A DNA stretch of 64,000 nt from Paenibacillus gallinarum (GCF_014836635.1 NZ_JACSQL010000004.1:248001-312000), one strand, 5' to 3'. Shown: positions 25,278 through 34,426, counted from the stretch's first letter. The notes: generated by a model not told the origin, from the letters alone. Program-made: numbers and translations.

Positions 25278-25312
25278 CCTTCCTTCCATGGGAAGTAAGG
25301 TGATGGTAATAT
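25278..25312 (+). promoter_or_regulatory. Inverted repeat with extended -10 upstream of the DHA2 efflux gene
   Basis: CCTTCCTTCC (25278-25287), ATG, GGAAGTAAGG (25291-25300): nine of ten positions pair. An extended -10 (TGGTAATAT, 25304-25312) follows directly. The arrangement suggests an operator at the promoter of the efflux gene; the regulator is not adjacent. Confidence 0.4.
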
Positions 25313-25362
25313 GGAATAGGTTTGCGTAAAAAGCGAACAAAGGAAAGAAGGTATTAATTTTC

Positions 25363-26865
25363 ATGACGAATACAAGTAACATAAATGGCCGTGGCCTCAT
25401 CTTAATCGGTGTGCTGCTGGCCACATTTTTGTCTGCAATTGAAGGGACCGTGATTGGACCAGCAGGACCGACGATTGTTAGTGATCTTGGTGATGTTTCG
25501 CTGTTAAGCTGGATATTTACGTCCTATTTACTGACTATGGCAGTGAGTACCCCGATCTTTGGTAAAATTAGCGATCTGTACGGCAGGAAACCGGTGTTTC
25601 TAATCGGTGTAGCTTTGTTTTTATTAGGCAGCATCTTATGTTGTTTTGCTGTAAATATGGAAAGTTTGATTGTTTATCGTGCCATTCAGGGGATTGGAGC
25701 GGGGGCTGTAGTTCCTGTGACTTTTACTATTATCGGTGACATTTACAGCATTGAAGAACGCGGCAAGGTTCAGGGATTGATTAGTTCGGTATGGGGAGTT
25801 TCTTCATTAGTCGGACCCTTGATCGGCGGTTATTTTGTTGATTACCTCGGCTGGCAGTGGATATTTGGATTTAATATTCCTTTCGGTCTTCTAGCGATGT
25901 GGTTTGTTGCGAAGTACTTTAAAGAAGAAGTAGTGAAACGAAATACGAAAATCGACTTTGCTGGTGCTATTACCTTTATTATTGGGATTACGTCGTTATT
26001 GATTGTACTAACGCTCGGCGGTCAGTCTTACGCATGGACCTCACCGTTCATTATTCTTTTACTCATTGGTGCTATATGTTTTCTTATCTTATTTGTTTAT
26101 ATCGAGAGTAAAGCAGAGGAACCGCTTGTTCCGCTAAGTCTATTCCGTATTCGGGATATCACCTTATCTAATATTTCTGGCATGCTCATAAGTGCTTTGC
26201 TCATTGGTCTGTCGAGTTACCTCCCCCTATGGGTTCAAGGAGTGCGCGGAGGGAATGCCACTTCTTCCGGTTTAATGCTCGCACCGATGTCAATTGGATG
26301 GTTAATTGGAGGAATAATTGCAGGCAGACTTCTTGTGCGGCTTGGCTCACGTAAAACGACATTGATTGGACTCACGGCTATTGTTATTGGTTCGATTGGT
26401 TTACTATTTACGACAGCCAGCACACCAGAATGGGTGATGTATGTATATACTTTTATCTATGGTATTGGGTTTGGATTTTCTTTTACCGTGTTTACGATTA
26501 TTGCACAGTCTTCTGTGGGTCACCGTCAAAGAGGAGCTTCTACTGCACTGAATACTTTTACGCGGACGTTAGGACAAACCATCGGAGCTGCAGCTTTTGG
26601 TACTTGGTTAAATGTGCGAATCGCCGCCCTTTCGGATGAGAAGAATTTGACCGAGCAAGGCATCACACAAGCGGATATTAATCAAATCCTTGCTCCGCAT
26701 GGTACGGCTTCAATGCCAGATCATTTGAAGATGATGCTGCAAAATGTACTCGAACTCAGTTTACATTCGCTTTTCGTTATTATGATGATCATTTCCGTTA
26801 TTGCTTTTCTCGTTACTGCCGGTCTGCGGAATACAGCGCCTGAACCTGTTTCTGACGAAGAGTAG
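25363..26865 (+). CDS. DHA2-family (EmrB/QacA) multidrug MFS transporter
   Basis: 500 residues with about 14 membrane segments, the DHA2 number. Motif D1 (LDATIVxxAL-like) reads FLSAIEGTVIGPAGPTIV, motif A reads GKISDLYGRKPVFLIG, and motif C reads SLVGPLIGGYFVDYLGWQWIFGFNIPFG. These proteins export cationic or amphipathic drugs by proton antiport. In the first segment the usual acidic residue is Glu (SAIEGT) as in many Bacillales DHA2 proteins. Start ATG 25363 after AAAGAAGG. No MarR or TetR gene lies beside it. A proton-coupled drug exporter is the safe reading. Confidence 0.9.
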   Translation: MTNTSNINGRGLILIGVLLATFLSAIEGTVIGPAGPTIVSDLGDVSLLSWIFTSYLLTMAVSTPIFGKISDLYGRKPVFLIGVALFLLGSILCCFAVNMESLIVYRAIQGIGAGAVVPVTFTIIGDIYSIEERGKVQGLISSVWGVSSLVGPLIGGYFVDYLGWQWIFGFNIPFGLLAMWFVAKYFKEEVVKRNTKIDFAGAITFIIGITSLLIVLTLGGQSYAWTSPFIILLLIGAICFLILFVYIESKAEEPLVPLSLFRIRDITLSNISGMLISALLIGLSSYLPLWVQGVRGGNATSSGLMLAPMSIGWLIGGIIAGRLLVRLGSRKTTLIGLTAIVIGSIGLLFTTASTPEWVMYVYTFIYGIGFGFSFTVFTIIAQSSVGHRQRGASTALNTFTRTLGQTIGAAAFGTWLNVRIAALSDEKNLTEQGITQADINQILAPHGTASMPDHLKMMLQNVLELSLHSLFVIMMIISVIAFLVTAGLRNTAPEPVSDEE

Positions 26866-27018
26866 TAAGGGATTTATTTCTCTGGAACTAAACTTCCTTG
26901 ATCTATGTAAATTATTTTTCTCTTCATTTTTTTATAAATAGACTCTTACCTTGGCATACTAAGAACAGCGTGACAGGCATTCTTGAAGTCTAGATAAGAT
27001 GAAGAGAGGATGAGCGAC

Positions 27019-27444
27019 GTGGAAAGACCTGCAATCACGATTCTGTTTCCTGATCAGACAAAAGCTCGTGGGGCGTTTGAAACCTTACTAGAGCTAGGAT
27101 ATAAACCAGAAATGCTCGGATCAGGTCTTATGGATGTGAAAATAGAGCAACAAGACATTACTACAGCTCTTGAAATTGTCGAAGTATTTGAAGGAAAGAT
27201 ACAGGACGAGAATGGCAATAGAGAGGGGATTATCCCTAATTCCGATGCTAAACATGATACAGAGTTCGCATACCTGTCCATTCCGGCCCATACGGTAAAT
27301 GAAGATTTAGATGAAGCTTATTTATCTGGACGGAGCGACAATCCGTTTGGAGATAACTTTTTGGAAGAGGACCGTAATTACAGTAATGACCATGATGATT
27401 TTGGGGCAGCTTACGGCGGTTTTTCTGGAAGTGTAAAAGCGTAA
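27019..27444 (+). CDS. Unrecognised small acidic protein
   Basis: 141 residues from GTG 27019, chosen because GAGAGG lies nine bases upstream; ATG 27010 touches that site and would be poorly spaced. I do not recognise the family. The first ~65 residues (ERPAITILFPDQTKARGAFETLLELGYKPEML ... DITTALEIVEVFEGKI) look like a small ferredoxin-like alpha/beta fold. The remainder is acidic, rich in Asp, Asn and Gly, and probably disordered (SDNPFGDNFLEEDRNYSNDHDDFG). No membrane segment. It is monocistronic and convergent with the flavoprotein gene. Confidence 0.6.
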   Translation: MERPAITILFPDQTKARGAFETLLELGYKPEMLGSGLMDVKIEQQDITTALEIVEVFEGKIQDENGNREGIIPNSDAKHDTEFAYLSIPAHTVNEDLDEAYLSGRSDNPFGDNFLEEDRNYSNDHDDFGAAYGGFSGSVKA

Positions 27445-27450
27445 CTATAC

Positions 27451-27486
27451 AAAAAAGCGATCATTCCGTAATGATCGCTTTTTTTA
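27451..27486. terminator. Bidirectional terminator between convergent genes
   Basis: Perfect 15-bp stem AAAAAAGCGATCATT/AATGATCGCTTTTTT with CCGT loop. Confidence 0.95.
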
Positions 27487-27523
27487 TATGTGCACAGGTC
27501 AATAATAGATCGTTTACTATCAA

Positions 27524-28792
27524 TTATGCTCCAGTCGTTTGTTCAGCGGCGTGTTTGCCTGCGGTGTATCCGGTGGAGAAGGCAGCGGTGATATTATATC
27601 CTCCGGTGTAACCGTGAATATCAAGAATCTCTCCGCAAAAATAAAGACCTTGCATCAGCTTGGATTCCATTGTTTTAGGGTATATTTCTTTTAAATTTAC
27701 TCCGCCTCCCGTTACAAACGCTTCAGCAAGAGAACGAGTTCCCGTTACGACAATAGGAAAGCCTTTTATTAAATTCGCAAGAGTTTCAATCGCGCCTTTA
27801 GGAAGGTGATGATATGTCGTATCTTCTTCAATCTCTGCCTTTGTCAGGAGGACGGGGATAAGCCGCTCAGGAACGATTCCCTTCAGCGAGTTTTTGATCG
27901 CTTTTTTCGGTTCTTGTTCGAGTTTATACTTGAGTTCTTGCGTCATTTCCCCAAGAGATTTGGAAGGATACAGATCAAGCTTCATCGTTACCTGGTGTGA
28001 ACCTGTTTTCTTCTGTACTTTGCGAATGAACTGACTGCATCTTAGAGCTACGGGTCCAGACAAACCGAAATGAGTGAATATCATGTCACCTTCATGACGA
28101 ATTACGACTTTATCCTTAGCATCATGAACGAAGAGGGCAATGTCGCTCAGAGACAAACCTTGTAACTCTTTGGACTGAATGAAACGCTCACCTGAAACAA
28201 TAGGCACCTCGGTAGGATACAGTTCGGTAATGGTATGACCCGCAGCTTCAGCCCATGGGTATCCATCACCTGTAGATCCGGTTTGTGGTACTGATTTTCC
28301 TCCTGTCGCGACAATGACCGCATCCGAATGAATCATTTTACCGGATGTAAGTTTCACCCCAGCAACCTTCTGATCTTCATACACAATTTCAGATACGGGA
28401 CTATCTGTATAAATCTTCACCCCGAGCGCTGTTGCTTTTCCGATGAGTGCATCCACTACGGTTTTGGCCCGATCGGACACGGGAAACATTCTTCCATTGT
28501 CTTCTTCTTTTAAAGCAATGCCCAGATCCTCAAAGAATCGCATAATTCCTCTGTTATCCAAATGTTGAAAAGCACTATACAAAAACTTGCCGTTTCCTGG
28601 TATGTGGCGGATCAGCTCGTCTGGTTCTTTGGCATTGGTTACATTACAACGACCTCCGCCGGAAATCCCTAGCTTCCGTCCAAGTTTATTTCCTTTATCT
28701 ATAAGTAGAACGGAGGCGCCATGTTCCGCTGCAGCGACAGAAGCCATTAGTCCGGATGGACCTCCGCCAATCACAATTACATTCACATTCAT
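27524..28792 (-). CDS. HI0933/BaiN-type FAD-dependent oxidoreductase (YtfP-like)
   Basis: 422 residues. The FAD-binding Rossmann motif is VIVIGGGPSGLMASVAAAEHGASVLLIDKG, followed by the family mark GRKLGISGGGRCNVTN. Further blocks are VIVATGGKSVPQTGSTGDGYPWAEAAGH, FTHFGLSGPVALRCS, and the C-terminal TGGGVNLKEIYPKTMESKLMQGLYFCGEILDIHGYTGGYNITAAFSTGYTAG. Members are widespread flavoproteins. BaiN acts on bile acids in some clostridia, but most, including YtfP, have no known substrate. Single gene, leftward. Confidence 0.9.
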   Translation of the reverse strand: MNVNVIVIGGGPSGLMASVAAAEHGASVLLIDKGNKLGRKLGISGGGRCNVTNAKEPDELIRHIPGNGKFLYSAFQHLDNRGIMRFFEDLGIALKEEDNGRMFPVSDRAKTVVDALIGKATALGVKIYTDSPVSEIVYEDQKVAGVKLTSGKMIHSDAVIVATGGKSVPQTGSTGDGYPWAEAAGHTITELYPTEVPIVSGERFIQSKELQGLSLSDIALFVHDAKDKVVIRHEGDMIFTHFGLSGPVALRCSQFIRKVQKKTGSHQVTMKLDLYPSKSLGEMTQELKYKLEQEPKKAIKNSLKGIVPERLIPVLLTKAEIEEDTTYHHLPKGAIETLANLIKGFPIVVTGTRSLAEAFVTGGGVNLKEIYPKTMESKLMQGLYFCGEILDIHGYTGGYNITAAFSTGYTAGKHAAEQTTGA

Positions 28793-29071
28793 TGTATGAA
28801 ATAACCTCTTTCTATTCCTTATTACGAATTCATAATTCCTGTTGTAGGTCTCAGGGTGGATCTCTTATCTATCGTATCAGAACCAAGACTTGAAGTCGAA
28901 ACGATGTCGTAATTTGTTTTTATTTTAAAATAAAGAGAAAAGAACTTGAAGATTAACGCTAATCTTGCATATCTACACACAGAAAATATTGTAAAATAAT
29001 GCCTCCTATGTTTTAATCAGGTTACATAAGGATGTGCCTTGGTAACGGGCGAGAAGGAGGAATAACAGCCC

Positions 29072-30763
29072 ATGTTTGCGGTCAAAGGTATTTTGTTGCA
29101 AGTCCTGCTTGCTGGTATAACTCCGCTTTTATTTTTTCTGTTTTTAGGTCGACTCGGGACCGAATTTCAGGAGATGAAAAAAGCATCGTCGTCAGTGCAG
29201 ATCCAGCGTAGTTTACTGCTCTCTTGTCTAATTACGCTTTGTTTATGTTTTCTATTTTCATCTGTCTTATTAGAAATGATCTATCTGAATTTAAGTCTAG
29301 TTCCCGTCACCTTATCGATCTTGTATGGGTCCTATCCGATTGGGATTTTAGTCTCGATCATCTCAATGTTAGCCTTCTTTGTTATCTCCGACTATTGGAC
29401 AGAACCTGCTATCTTTTTAGGATCAGGCGCTTTACTTTATCCTATATTGTTATTGTTCGTAAAACATTTCAAAAAAGCAAGTCTATCCAGTAAAAAGAAA
29501 ATATTCTCAGTGATCTGGTTTGCTTACACAATACCTTGTTATGGGATTGTTTTGTGGAAATATAATTTAGGGCGGACAGAACAGATTGAATTTGGGCTCT
29601 ATTCATCGCTTTACATTTCTTCCTCACTGCTTGTCCTTCTAGCTGCAATTCATTTAATGGAAAAAATTCTGGTGTACCACAGCTTTGCTTCTGAACTTGA
29701 AATACGCTGGAAAGAATATCGTCATCAATTAGATATGAATGAACATTTATTAAATACGGTACCTGTGTCGGTCGTTGCATTTGACACGGATGGAAATATT
29801 GTCAATGCCAATACACGAATGCTTACTCAGATGAAGACGAAGGAAATTTCGCCGAGTTCACCTGAAGAAATGATTGGAAAACGCATAGAAGCTATCATCG
29901 GAGTTGAACATGCGATGCGTGTAACCGAGCGAATTCAGAGTGCGAGCCAAACCGGAGAGGTCACGTCTGAATATTTGAGAGTAGGAGTTAACACCTACTT
30001 CACGACCATATCGCCTGTTAAAAATCCAATTAGCGGAAGAGTGATTGGCTCATCCATGGTTCTTCAGGATATAACGGAACTAGAGACGCTTCGAAATGAG
30101 CTTGCTCATGTAGAAAGACTAGGTGTTGTCGGTCAAATGGCAGCCAGTATTACACATGAGGTGCGTAATCCGATGGCCGTAGTCAGAGGATTTCTTCAGT
30201 TGCTTCGGGAGAAAAGTCCCGGGTCTCTTGATCATTATTACCATATTGTGATGGATGAATTAGATCGTGCAAACAGTATTATTAATGACTTTCTTTCTCT
30301 GGCTCAGAATCATGCTTCTGAAAAAGAAGAAGTCCATCTCCATCATATCATTAAGGAACTGACCCCTTTGCTGCTCGCAGATGCGAACATGAGAGGTCAA
30401 ACGATAGAGGTTAAATTAAATGAAGATATTCCGAGCAAGTTTATTGATCCAAAGGAGATCAAACAGCTGATTTTAAACTTGGCCCGAAATGGAATGGAAG
30501 CGATGGGAAATAAGGGAACGCTGATCATTAGTACAGCATTGGACGAGGGAAATGTGAGACTCAGTATAAGTGACAGTGGCCCGGGGATATCCCTTGAAAC
30601 GCAGAATAAACTTTTCGAACCATTCTTTACAACCAAATCAGAGGGGACGGGGCTAGGACTATCACTATGCCAAGGTATCGCCGAAAGACATCATGCAACC
30701 ATCAGGATCGACTCGGAAGAGGGAATAGGCACTACTTTTCATGTGATTTTCATGAATCAATAA
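29072..30763 (+). CDS. Orphan sensor histidine kinase, KinB-like (membrane + PAS + HisKA + HATPase)
   Basis: 563 residues. Residues ~1-205 hold six membrane segments of the LYTS/KinB type with almost no external loops. A PAS domain (~225-335, LLNTVPVSVVAFDTDGNIVNAN) is followed by the phospho-acceptor block MAASITHEVRNPMAVVRGFLQLL (His) and the ATPase N, G1, F and G2 boxes (LNLARNGMEAMG, SDSGPGIS, FEPFFTTK, GTGLGLSLCQGI). No response-regulator gene is adjacent. The design matches sporulation kinases that feed the Spo0F phosphorelay, a plausible but unproven role here. Start ATG 29072 with GAAGGAGG upstream. Confidence 0.88.
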   Translation: MFAVKGILLQVLLAGITPLLFFLFLGRLGTEFQEMKKASSSVQIQRSLLLSCLITLCLCFLFSSVLLEMIYLNLSLVPVTLSILYGSYPIGILVSIISMLAFFVISDYWTEPAIFLGSGALLYPILLLFVKHFKKASLSSKKKIFSVIWFAYTIPCYGIVLWKYNLGRTEQIEFGLYSSLYISSSLLVLLAAIHLMEKILVYHSFASELEIRWKEYRHQLDMNEHLLNTVPVSVVAFDTDGNIVNANTRMLTQMKTKEISPSSPEEMIGKRIEAIIGVEHAMRVTERIQSASQTGEVTSEYLRVGVNTYFTTISPVKNPISGRVIGSSMVLQDITELETLRNELAHVERLGVVGQMAASITHEVRNPMAVVRGFLQLLREKSPGSLDHYYHIVMDELDRANSIINDFLSLAQNHASEKEEVHLHHIIKELTPLLLADANMRGQTIEVKLNEDIPSKFIDPKEIKQLILNLARNGMEAMGNKGTLIISTALDEGNVRLSISDSGPGISLETQNKLFEPFFTTKSEGTGLGLSLCQGIAERHHATIRIDSEEGIGTTFHVIFMNQ

Positions 30764-30941
30764 AACCGGTAACCTGTTTAATCTAGGGCAGATTCGTGTA
30801 TCAATACATAAGAACTTAGGGGCATAAGTTAAGAGGGGATAGAAATCCTTATTCAGAGTCATAATAAGTTTGCCATCAAGCTTTAGTTGTGTGGCTTACG
30901 CATAATAGTTAACTTTGTGACGAAGAAAGGAGGGATTCCCT

Positions 30942-31058
30942 GTGTCAAAAAATGATTCTAAACAACAACAGCTACAAAAGGAATCCAACAAGAAAAGCCA
31001 TTCTAAAGGTCAAGTAACTGACAAGAAGCTGCAAGGCGACAATTTCCCAGCAACCTAG
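30942..31058 (+). CDS. Small hydrophilic basic ORF (38 residues), possible minor spore protein
   Basis: GTG at 30942 has an excellent ribosome site (AAGGAGGG, seven-base spacer), and the frame runs to TAG 31056-31058. The product is about 38 residues, nearly all Lys, Gln, Ser, Asn and Asp, with no hydrophobic core, and ends in KKLQGDNFPAT. Short Lys/Gln/Ser-rich chains like this occur among minor small acid-soluble spore proteins of Bacillales, but I cannot assign it to one. The rest of 30764-31222 shows nothing else I can support. Confidence 0.55.
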   Translation: MSKNDSKQQQLQKESNKKSHSKGQVTDKKLQGDNFPAT

Positions 31059-31222
31059 GTTGCAAAAAGATTCAAATTCTTTTGTAACTATGAAGGAGAT
31101 CCTTGGTTTCGTGAGCGTTCTTCCTCCCTTGCGTTCACAACTTATGAATGTATAATAAGGTTAGCATCGATTTTTAGAGTGATTAATCTAATATACAGGA
31201 ATCCATAAGGAGTGAATAAAAC

Positions 31223-31657
31223 ATGTCTATGTCTTTTGATCAATACATGAGAGATATGGTTCAGCCAATGAGGGATGAACTTACAAACCTTGGAATAAAA
31301 GAACTTCGCACTGCTGAAGAAGTAGAAGCGAATTTGCCAGAAGCGAAAGGAACTACCTTGGTTGTTGTCAATTCTGTATGCGGATGCGCAGCAGGTCAGG
31401 CACGCCCTGGAGTTGCTCGAGCACTGGAAAATGAGGTGAAACCGGATCAATTATTCACCGTGTTTGCAGGGCAAGATAAGGAAGCAACTGCAAAAGCACG
31501 TGAGTTTTTTGCTCCGTATCCACCATCATCTCCTTCTATAGCTCTGCTCAAGGATGGGGAACTTGTACACTTTATCGAACGTCATCAGGTGGAAAACCGT
31601 TCTGCAGAAGAGATTGCAGCTGACCTGACAGACGCTTTTAACCGTTACTGTAAATAG
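31223..31657 (+). CDS. brx: Bacilliredoxin (BrxA/BrxB, YphP/YqiW family)
   Basis: 144 residues with the bacilliredoxin redox motif C53-G-C55 in VVVNSVCGCAAGQARPGV, on a thioredoxin-like fold. The protein removes bacillithiol from S-bacillithiolated proteins, so this organism probably makes bacillithiol. YPPSSPSIALLKDGELVHFIERHQVENR is the conserved C-terminal block with the cis-Pro region. The start ATG 31223 follows AAGGAG. Single gene, own terminator. BrxA and BrxB are too alike to separate by eye. Confidence 0.93.
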   Translation: MSMSFDQYMRDMVQPMRDELTNLGIKELRTAEEVEANLPEAKGTTLVVVNSVCGCAAGQARPGVARALENEVKPDQLFTVFAGQDKEATAKAREFFAPYPPSSPSIALLKDGELVHFIERHQVENRSAEEIAADLTDAFNRYCK

Positions 31658-31667
31658 TCAGTTACAT

Positions 31668-31724
31668 AACGCCCCTCTGTTTTCGGTTAAAACCCGAACG
31701 CATTTGGGGCGTTTTGGCTTTTTC
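31668..31724 (+). terminator. Intrinsic terminator of the bacilliredoxin gene
   Basis: AACGCCCC/GGGGCGTT outer stem enclosing TTCGG/CCGAA, followed by TTGGCTTTTTC. Confidence 0.75.
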
Positions 31725-31772
31725 TTTTCTTATTCCCTGTACAATTACTATGGAGAAACCGAGGTGTGAATG

Positions 31773-32582
31773 ATGAGTTTACAAGAACAGATCATTGCTG
31801 AGTTAAAGGTGAAGAAAAGCATTAACCCGGAAGAAGAAGTACGCAAACGTGTAGATTTTCTGAAAGACTATGTGAAACAATCACATACGAAGGGACTACT
31901 CATTGCGATTAGCGGCGGACTTGATAGTGCAGTTGCAGCGGGATTATGTAAACAAGCTACGGACGAACTCACGAAGGAAACGGGGGAAGAATACAAAACG
32001 CTTGGCGTATTTCAACCTTACGGGGAGCAAGTCGATATCGAACATAGTTATGCTACAGCGAAAGCATTTGACCTTAAATATACAGTGGAAACCAATATTG
32101 AAGAAGCCGTTAATGAAATTGCGCTTGAAGTAGAGCATGGTTTCAAAAATATGGGGATGTCTCGTCATATGTCACCGCAGGGCAAAGGAAATGTAAAAGC
32201 AAGAACGCGCATGGTCATGCAATATGCATTATCTTTTGAAATGAATCTGCTCGTTGTGGGTACAGATCATGCGTCAGAGGCGATTACCGGATTCTATACA
32301 AAATGGGGCGATGGTGCGGTTGATATCACTCCGCTAGCAAGTCTGAACAAACGTCAGATTCGCCAGGTTGCTGCTCATATTGGTGTACCTGATCAAATTA
32401 TTAATAAGGCGCCTACAGCAGGACTTTGGGAAGGTCAAACAGATGAGGCTGAACTCGGGATTTCCTATGAGGATAACAGCGACTATCTGGAAGGCAAAGA
32501 AATTTCAGCTGAAGCAAAAGAGAAGCTCGAAGCAGCTTATCTACGCACTAGCCACAAACGTAACCCAATTCCAGGTATTTAA
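31773..32582 (+). CDS. nadE: Ammonia-dependent NAD+ synthetase
   Basis: 269 or 270 residues (ATG 31770 or 31773; the second is six bases from GAGGTG and preferred). The PP-loop LLIAISGGLDSAVAAGL binds the adenylate intermediate. VVGTDHASEAITGFYTKWGDGAVDITPLASLNKRQIRQVA and APTAGLWEGQTDEAELG are the defining blocks of the short, NH3-dependent NadE. It has no glutaminase domain, so it uses free ammonia to turn deamido-NAD into NAD. Length agrees with B. subtilis NadE. Single gene with its own terminator. Confidence 0.95.
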   Translation: MSLQEQIIAELKVKKSINPEEEVRKRVDFLKDYVKQSHTKGLLIAISGGLDSAVAAGLCKQATDELTKETGEEYKTLGVFQPYGEQVDIEHSYATAKAFDLKYTVETNIEEAVNEIALEVEHGFKNMGMSRHMSPQGKGNVKARTRMVMQYALSFEMNLLVVGTDHASEAITGFYTKWGDGAVDITPLASLNKRQIRQVAAHIGVPDQIINKAPTAGLWEGQTDEAELGISYEDNSDYLEGKEISAEAKEKLEAAYLRTSHKRNPIPGI

Positions 32583-32626
32583 TACAATACGAATGAGAAC
32601 GATACAGAGCGTTTTGAGTATCTGTA

Positions 32627-32670
32627 ACCCCCGTTATTTCTGGCTTATGCCGGAAACGGGGGGTTTTGTC
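32627..32670 (+). terminator. Intrinsic terminator of nadE
   Basis: ACCCCCGTT/AACGGGGGGT stem with inner GGC/GCC arm and a short T-run. Confidence 0.8.
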
Positions 32671-32746
32671 ATTTCTCGAACATAGATTCTAGTGAGTCAG
32701 ACTGGTACAATAGATGGGACCTAATCTAGAAGGGTGGTGATCTCAG

Positions 32747-33154
32747 ATGATTTATGGGATCGGCAATGATGTACTGGAAACGAAGCGAATCCAGCGTATT
32801 TTAGCAAGTGATCGGAGGACTTCATTTATTAACCGGCTTCTAACAAAGAGAGAGCAGGATCTTTTATTTTCACGAAATAAAAATGAGCTGGCTTATGTCT
32901 CAGGGCGTTTTGCTGCTAAAGAAGCCATAACAAAAGCATTTGGCTGCGGAATCGGAAAAACGATTGGATTTCAAGATCTCGAAATTTTGCCGGATGAGAA
33001 GGGAAAACCTATCGTTTCATTAACTGCGGATGCTTGGCAGCGTCTTGATCTCACCGGGGAACAGGAGTATCGTATTCATCTGAGTATTTCACATCAACCC
33101 GCTGTAGCAGCAGCTTTTGCGATCGTGGAACGAATAGACAAAACGGTAGAATAA
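32747..33154 (+). CDS. acpS: Holo-[acyl-carrier-protein] synthase
   Basis: 135 residues. MIYGIGNDVLETKRIQRIL carries the Asp of the Mg2+ site (GxDxxE-type), and RFAAKEAITKAFG the Glu and Lys of the second block. It transfers the phosphopantetheine arm from CoA to apo-ACP, essential for fatty acid synthesis. The first Asp appears in GNDVLETKRI rather than the common GIDIVEI wording, still with D and E in register. Start ATG 32747 after a GGTGGTGA site. It precedes mutY by 48 bases and may share a transcript with it. Confidence 0.93.
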   Translation: MIYGIGNDVLETKRIQRILASDRRTSFINRLLTKREQDLLFSRNKNELAYVSGRFAAKEAITKAFGCGIGKTIGFQDLEILPDEKGKPIVSLTADAWQRLDLTGEQEYRIHLSISHQPAVAAAFAIVERIDKTVE

Positions 33155-33202
33155 TGTAGCTTACTATAGATGTAGAAACAAGGATGGGAGAACAAACAGG
33201 AA

Positions 33203-34348
33203 ATGGATCAACGCATGGCAAAACAATATTTCAGCACCGAGTTGCTGAATTGGTATATGCAGAATAAACGGGATTTGCCTTGGCGTCGCCATCGCAACCC
33301 TTATTATATTTGGGTATCTGAAATTATGCTTCAACAAACCAGGGTAGAAACGGTAAAGCCTTATTTTGAACGGTTTATTACTCGTTTTCCAACTCTGATG
33401 GATCTGGCCGAAGCACCAGAGGAAGATGTGCTGAAGCTCTGGGAAGGGCTTGGTTATTATTCTCGTGCACGCAACCTACAAGCGGCAGCAAAGCAAGTAC
33501 TTGAGCTTCATGGGGGAGAGGTTCCCAATGAAAAGGATGCCGTCTTTAACCTTAAGGGAGTAGGTCCGTATACAGCGGGTGCAATTCTCAGTATTGCTTT
33601 TAATCAGCCGGAACCTGCTGTGGATGGAAATGTCATGCGGGTATTGTCGCGGTACTTTTTAATTGAAGACGATATAATGAAAGGCAGTACTCGGGTGAAA
33701 ATGGAGACTTTGGCAGGGGAGCTCATTCCGCAAGGACGAGCAGGTGACTTTAATCAAGCGCTGATGGAACTGGGCGCTCTTGTGTGTACACCGAAATCGC
33801 CGCATTGTCTTACTTGTCCTGTGATGGAGATGTGCAAAGGACGGATTGAAGGCAGAGAAGATACTTTGCCTGTGAAGAAGAAAGCAAAACCTCCTCGCCC
33901 AGAGCAGCGCATTGCAGCCTTAGTGACAGGAACATCAATAAACGAAGGTAAGATTCTCGTTCGTCAGCGGCCGCAAACCGGGCTGCTTGCTAGAATGTGG
34001 GAGCTGCCGCATGTACTTGCTTCTGAGCCAGGCGGACTCGCCTGTCAGGTGCCGGATGAGCCAGCGATGGACATGATGAAAGGTCATCTACTAGAAGAGG
34101 GTTACGCCGTAAATCCGAAAGAGTTCTGGAAAATCGCGGAACATACATTTAGTCATATTCATTGGAATCTTCAAGTGTATCGCTGTGAACAAGCAGATCA
34201 CATGGTAAGCCCTGCTATGGTGGCAGAACAGATCGAAACTTATAAGGCCGAAGGGTATGTGTATAAGTGGATTGGACCGAATGATATGGAAACCATGGCT
34301 TTTCCCAATGTATTCTTAAAACTGCTTAAAGAACATTTTGCCTTATAA
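33203..34348 (+). CDS. mutY: A/G-specific adenine DNA glycosylase
   Basis: 381 residues. Domains in order: HhH glycosylase (~10-190) with SEIMLQQTRVETV (catalytic Glu), LKGVGPYTAGAILSIAFNQPEPAVDGNVMRVLSR (helix-hairpin-helix and catalytic Asp); the [4Fe-4S] loop C-x6-C-x2-C-x5-C in CTPKSPHCLTCPVMEMC; and a C-terminal NUDIX-like 8-oxoG recognition domain (~225-370) containing TFSHIHWNLQVYRCE. MutY excises adenine mispaired with 8-oxoguanine. All expected catalytic and cluster residues are present. A perfect terminator follows. Confidence 0.95.
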   Translation: MDQRMAKQYFSTELLNWYMQNKRDLPWRRHRNPYYIWVSEIMLQQTRVETVKPYFERFITRFPTLMDLAEAPEEDVLKLWEGLGYYSRARNLQAAAKQVLELHGGEVPNEKDAVFNLKGVGPYTAGAILSIAFNQPEPAVDGNVMRVLSRYFLIEDDIMKGSTRVKMETLAGELIPQGRAGDFNQALMELGALVCTPKSPHCLTCPVMEMCKGRIEGREDTLPVKKKAKPPRPEQRIAALVTGTSINEGKILVRQRPQTGLLARMWELPHVLASEPGGLACQVPDEPAMDMMKGHLLEEGYAVNPKEFWKIAEHTFSHIHWNLQVYRCEQADHMVSPAMVAEQIETYKAEGYVYKWIGPNDMETMAFPNVFLKLLKEHFAL

Positions 34349-34369
34349 AATACAAATATTTCTTACGCT

Positions 34370-34399
34370 AAGCCTGCTTCGTTGAAGCAGGCTTTTTCT
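34370..34399 (+). terminator. Intrinsic terminator of mutY
   Basis: Perfect AAGCCTGCTTC/GAAGCAGGCTT stem with a GTT-type loop and T-run. Confidence 0.95.
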
Positions 34400-34426
34400 T
34401 CATATATTCACAACAAAATAAATTAA

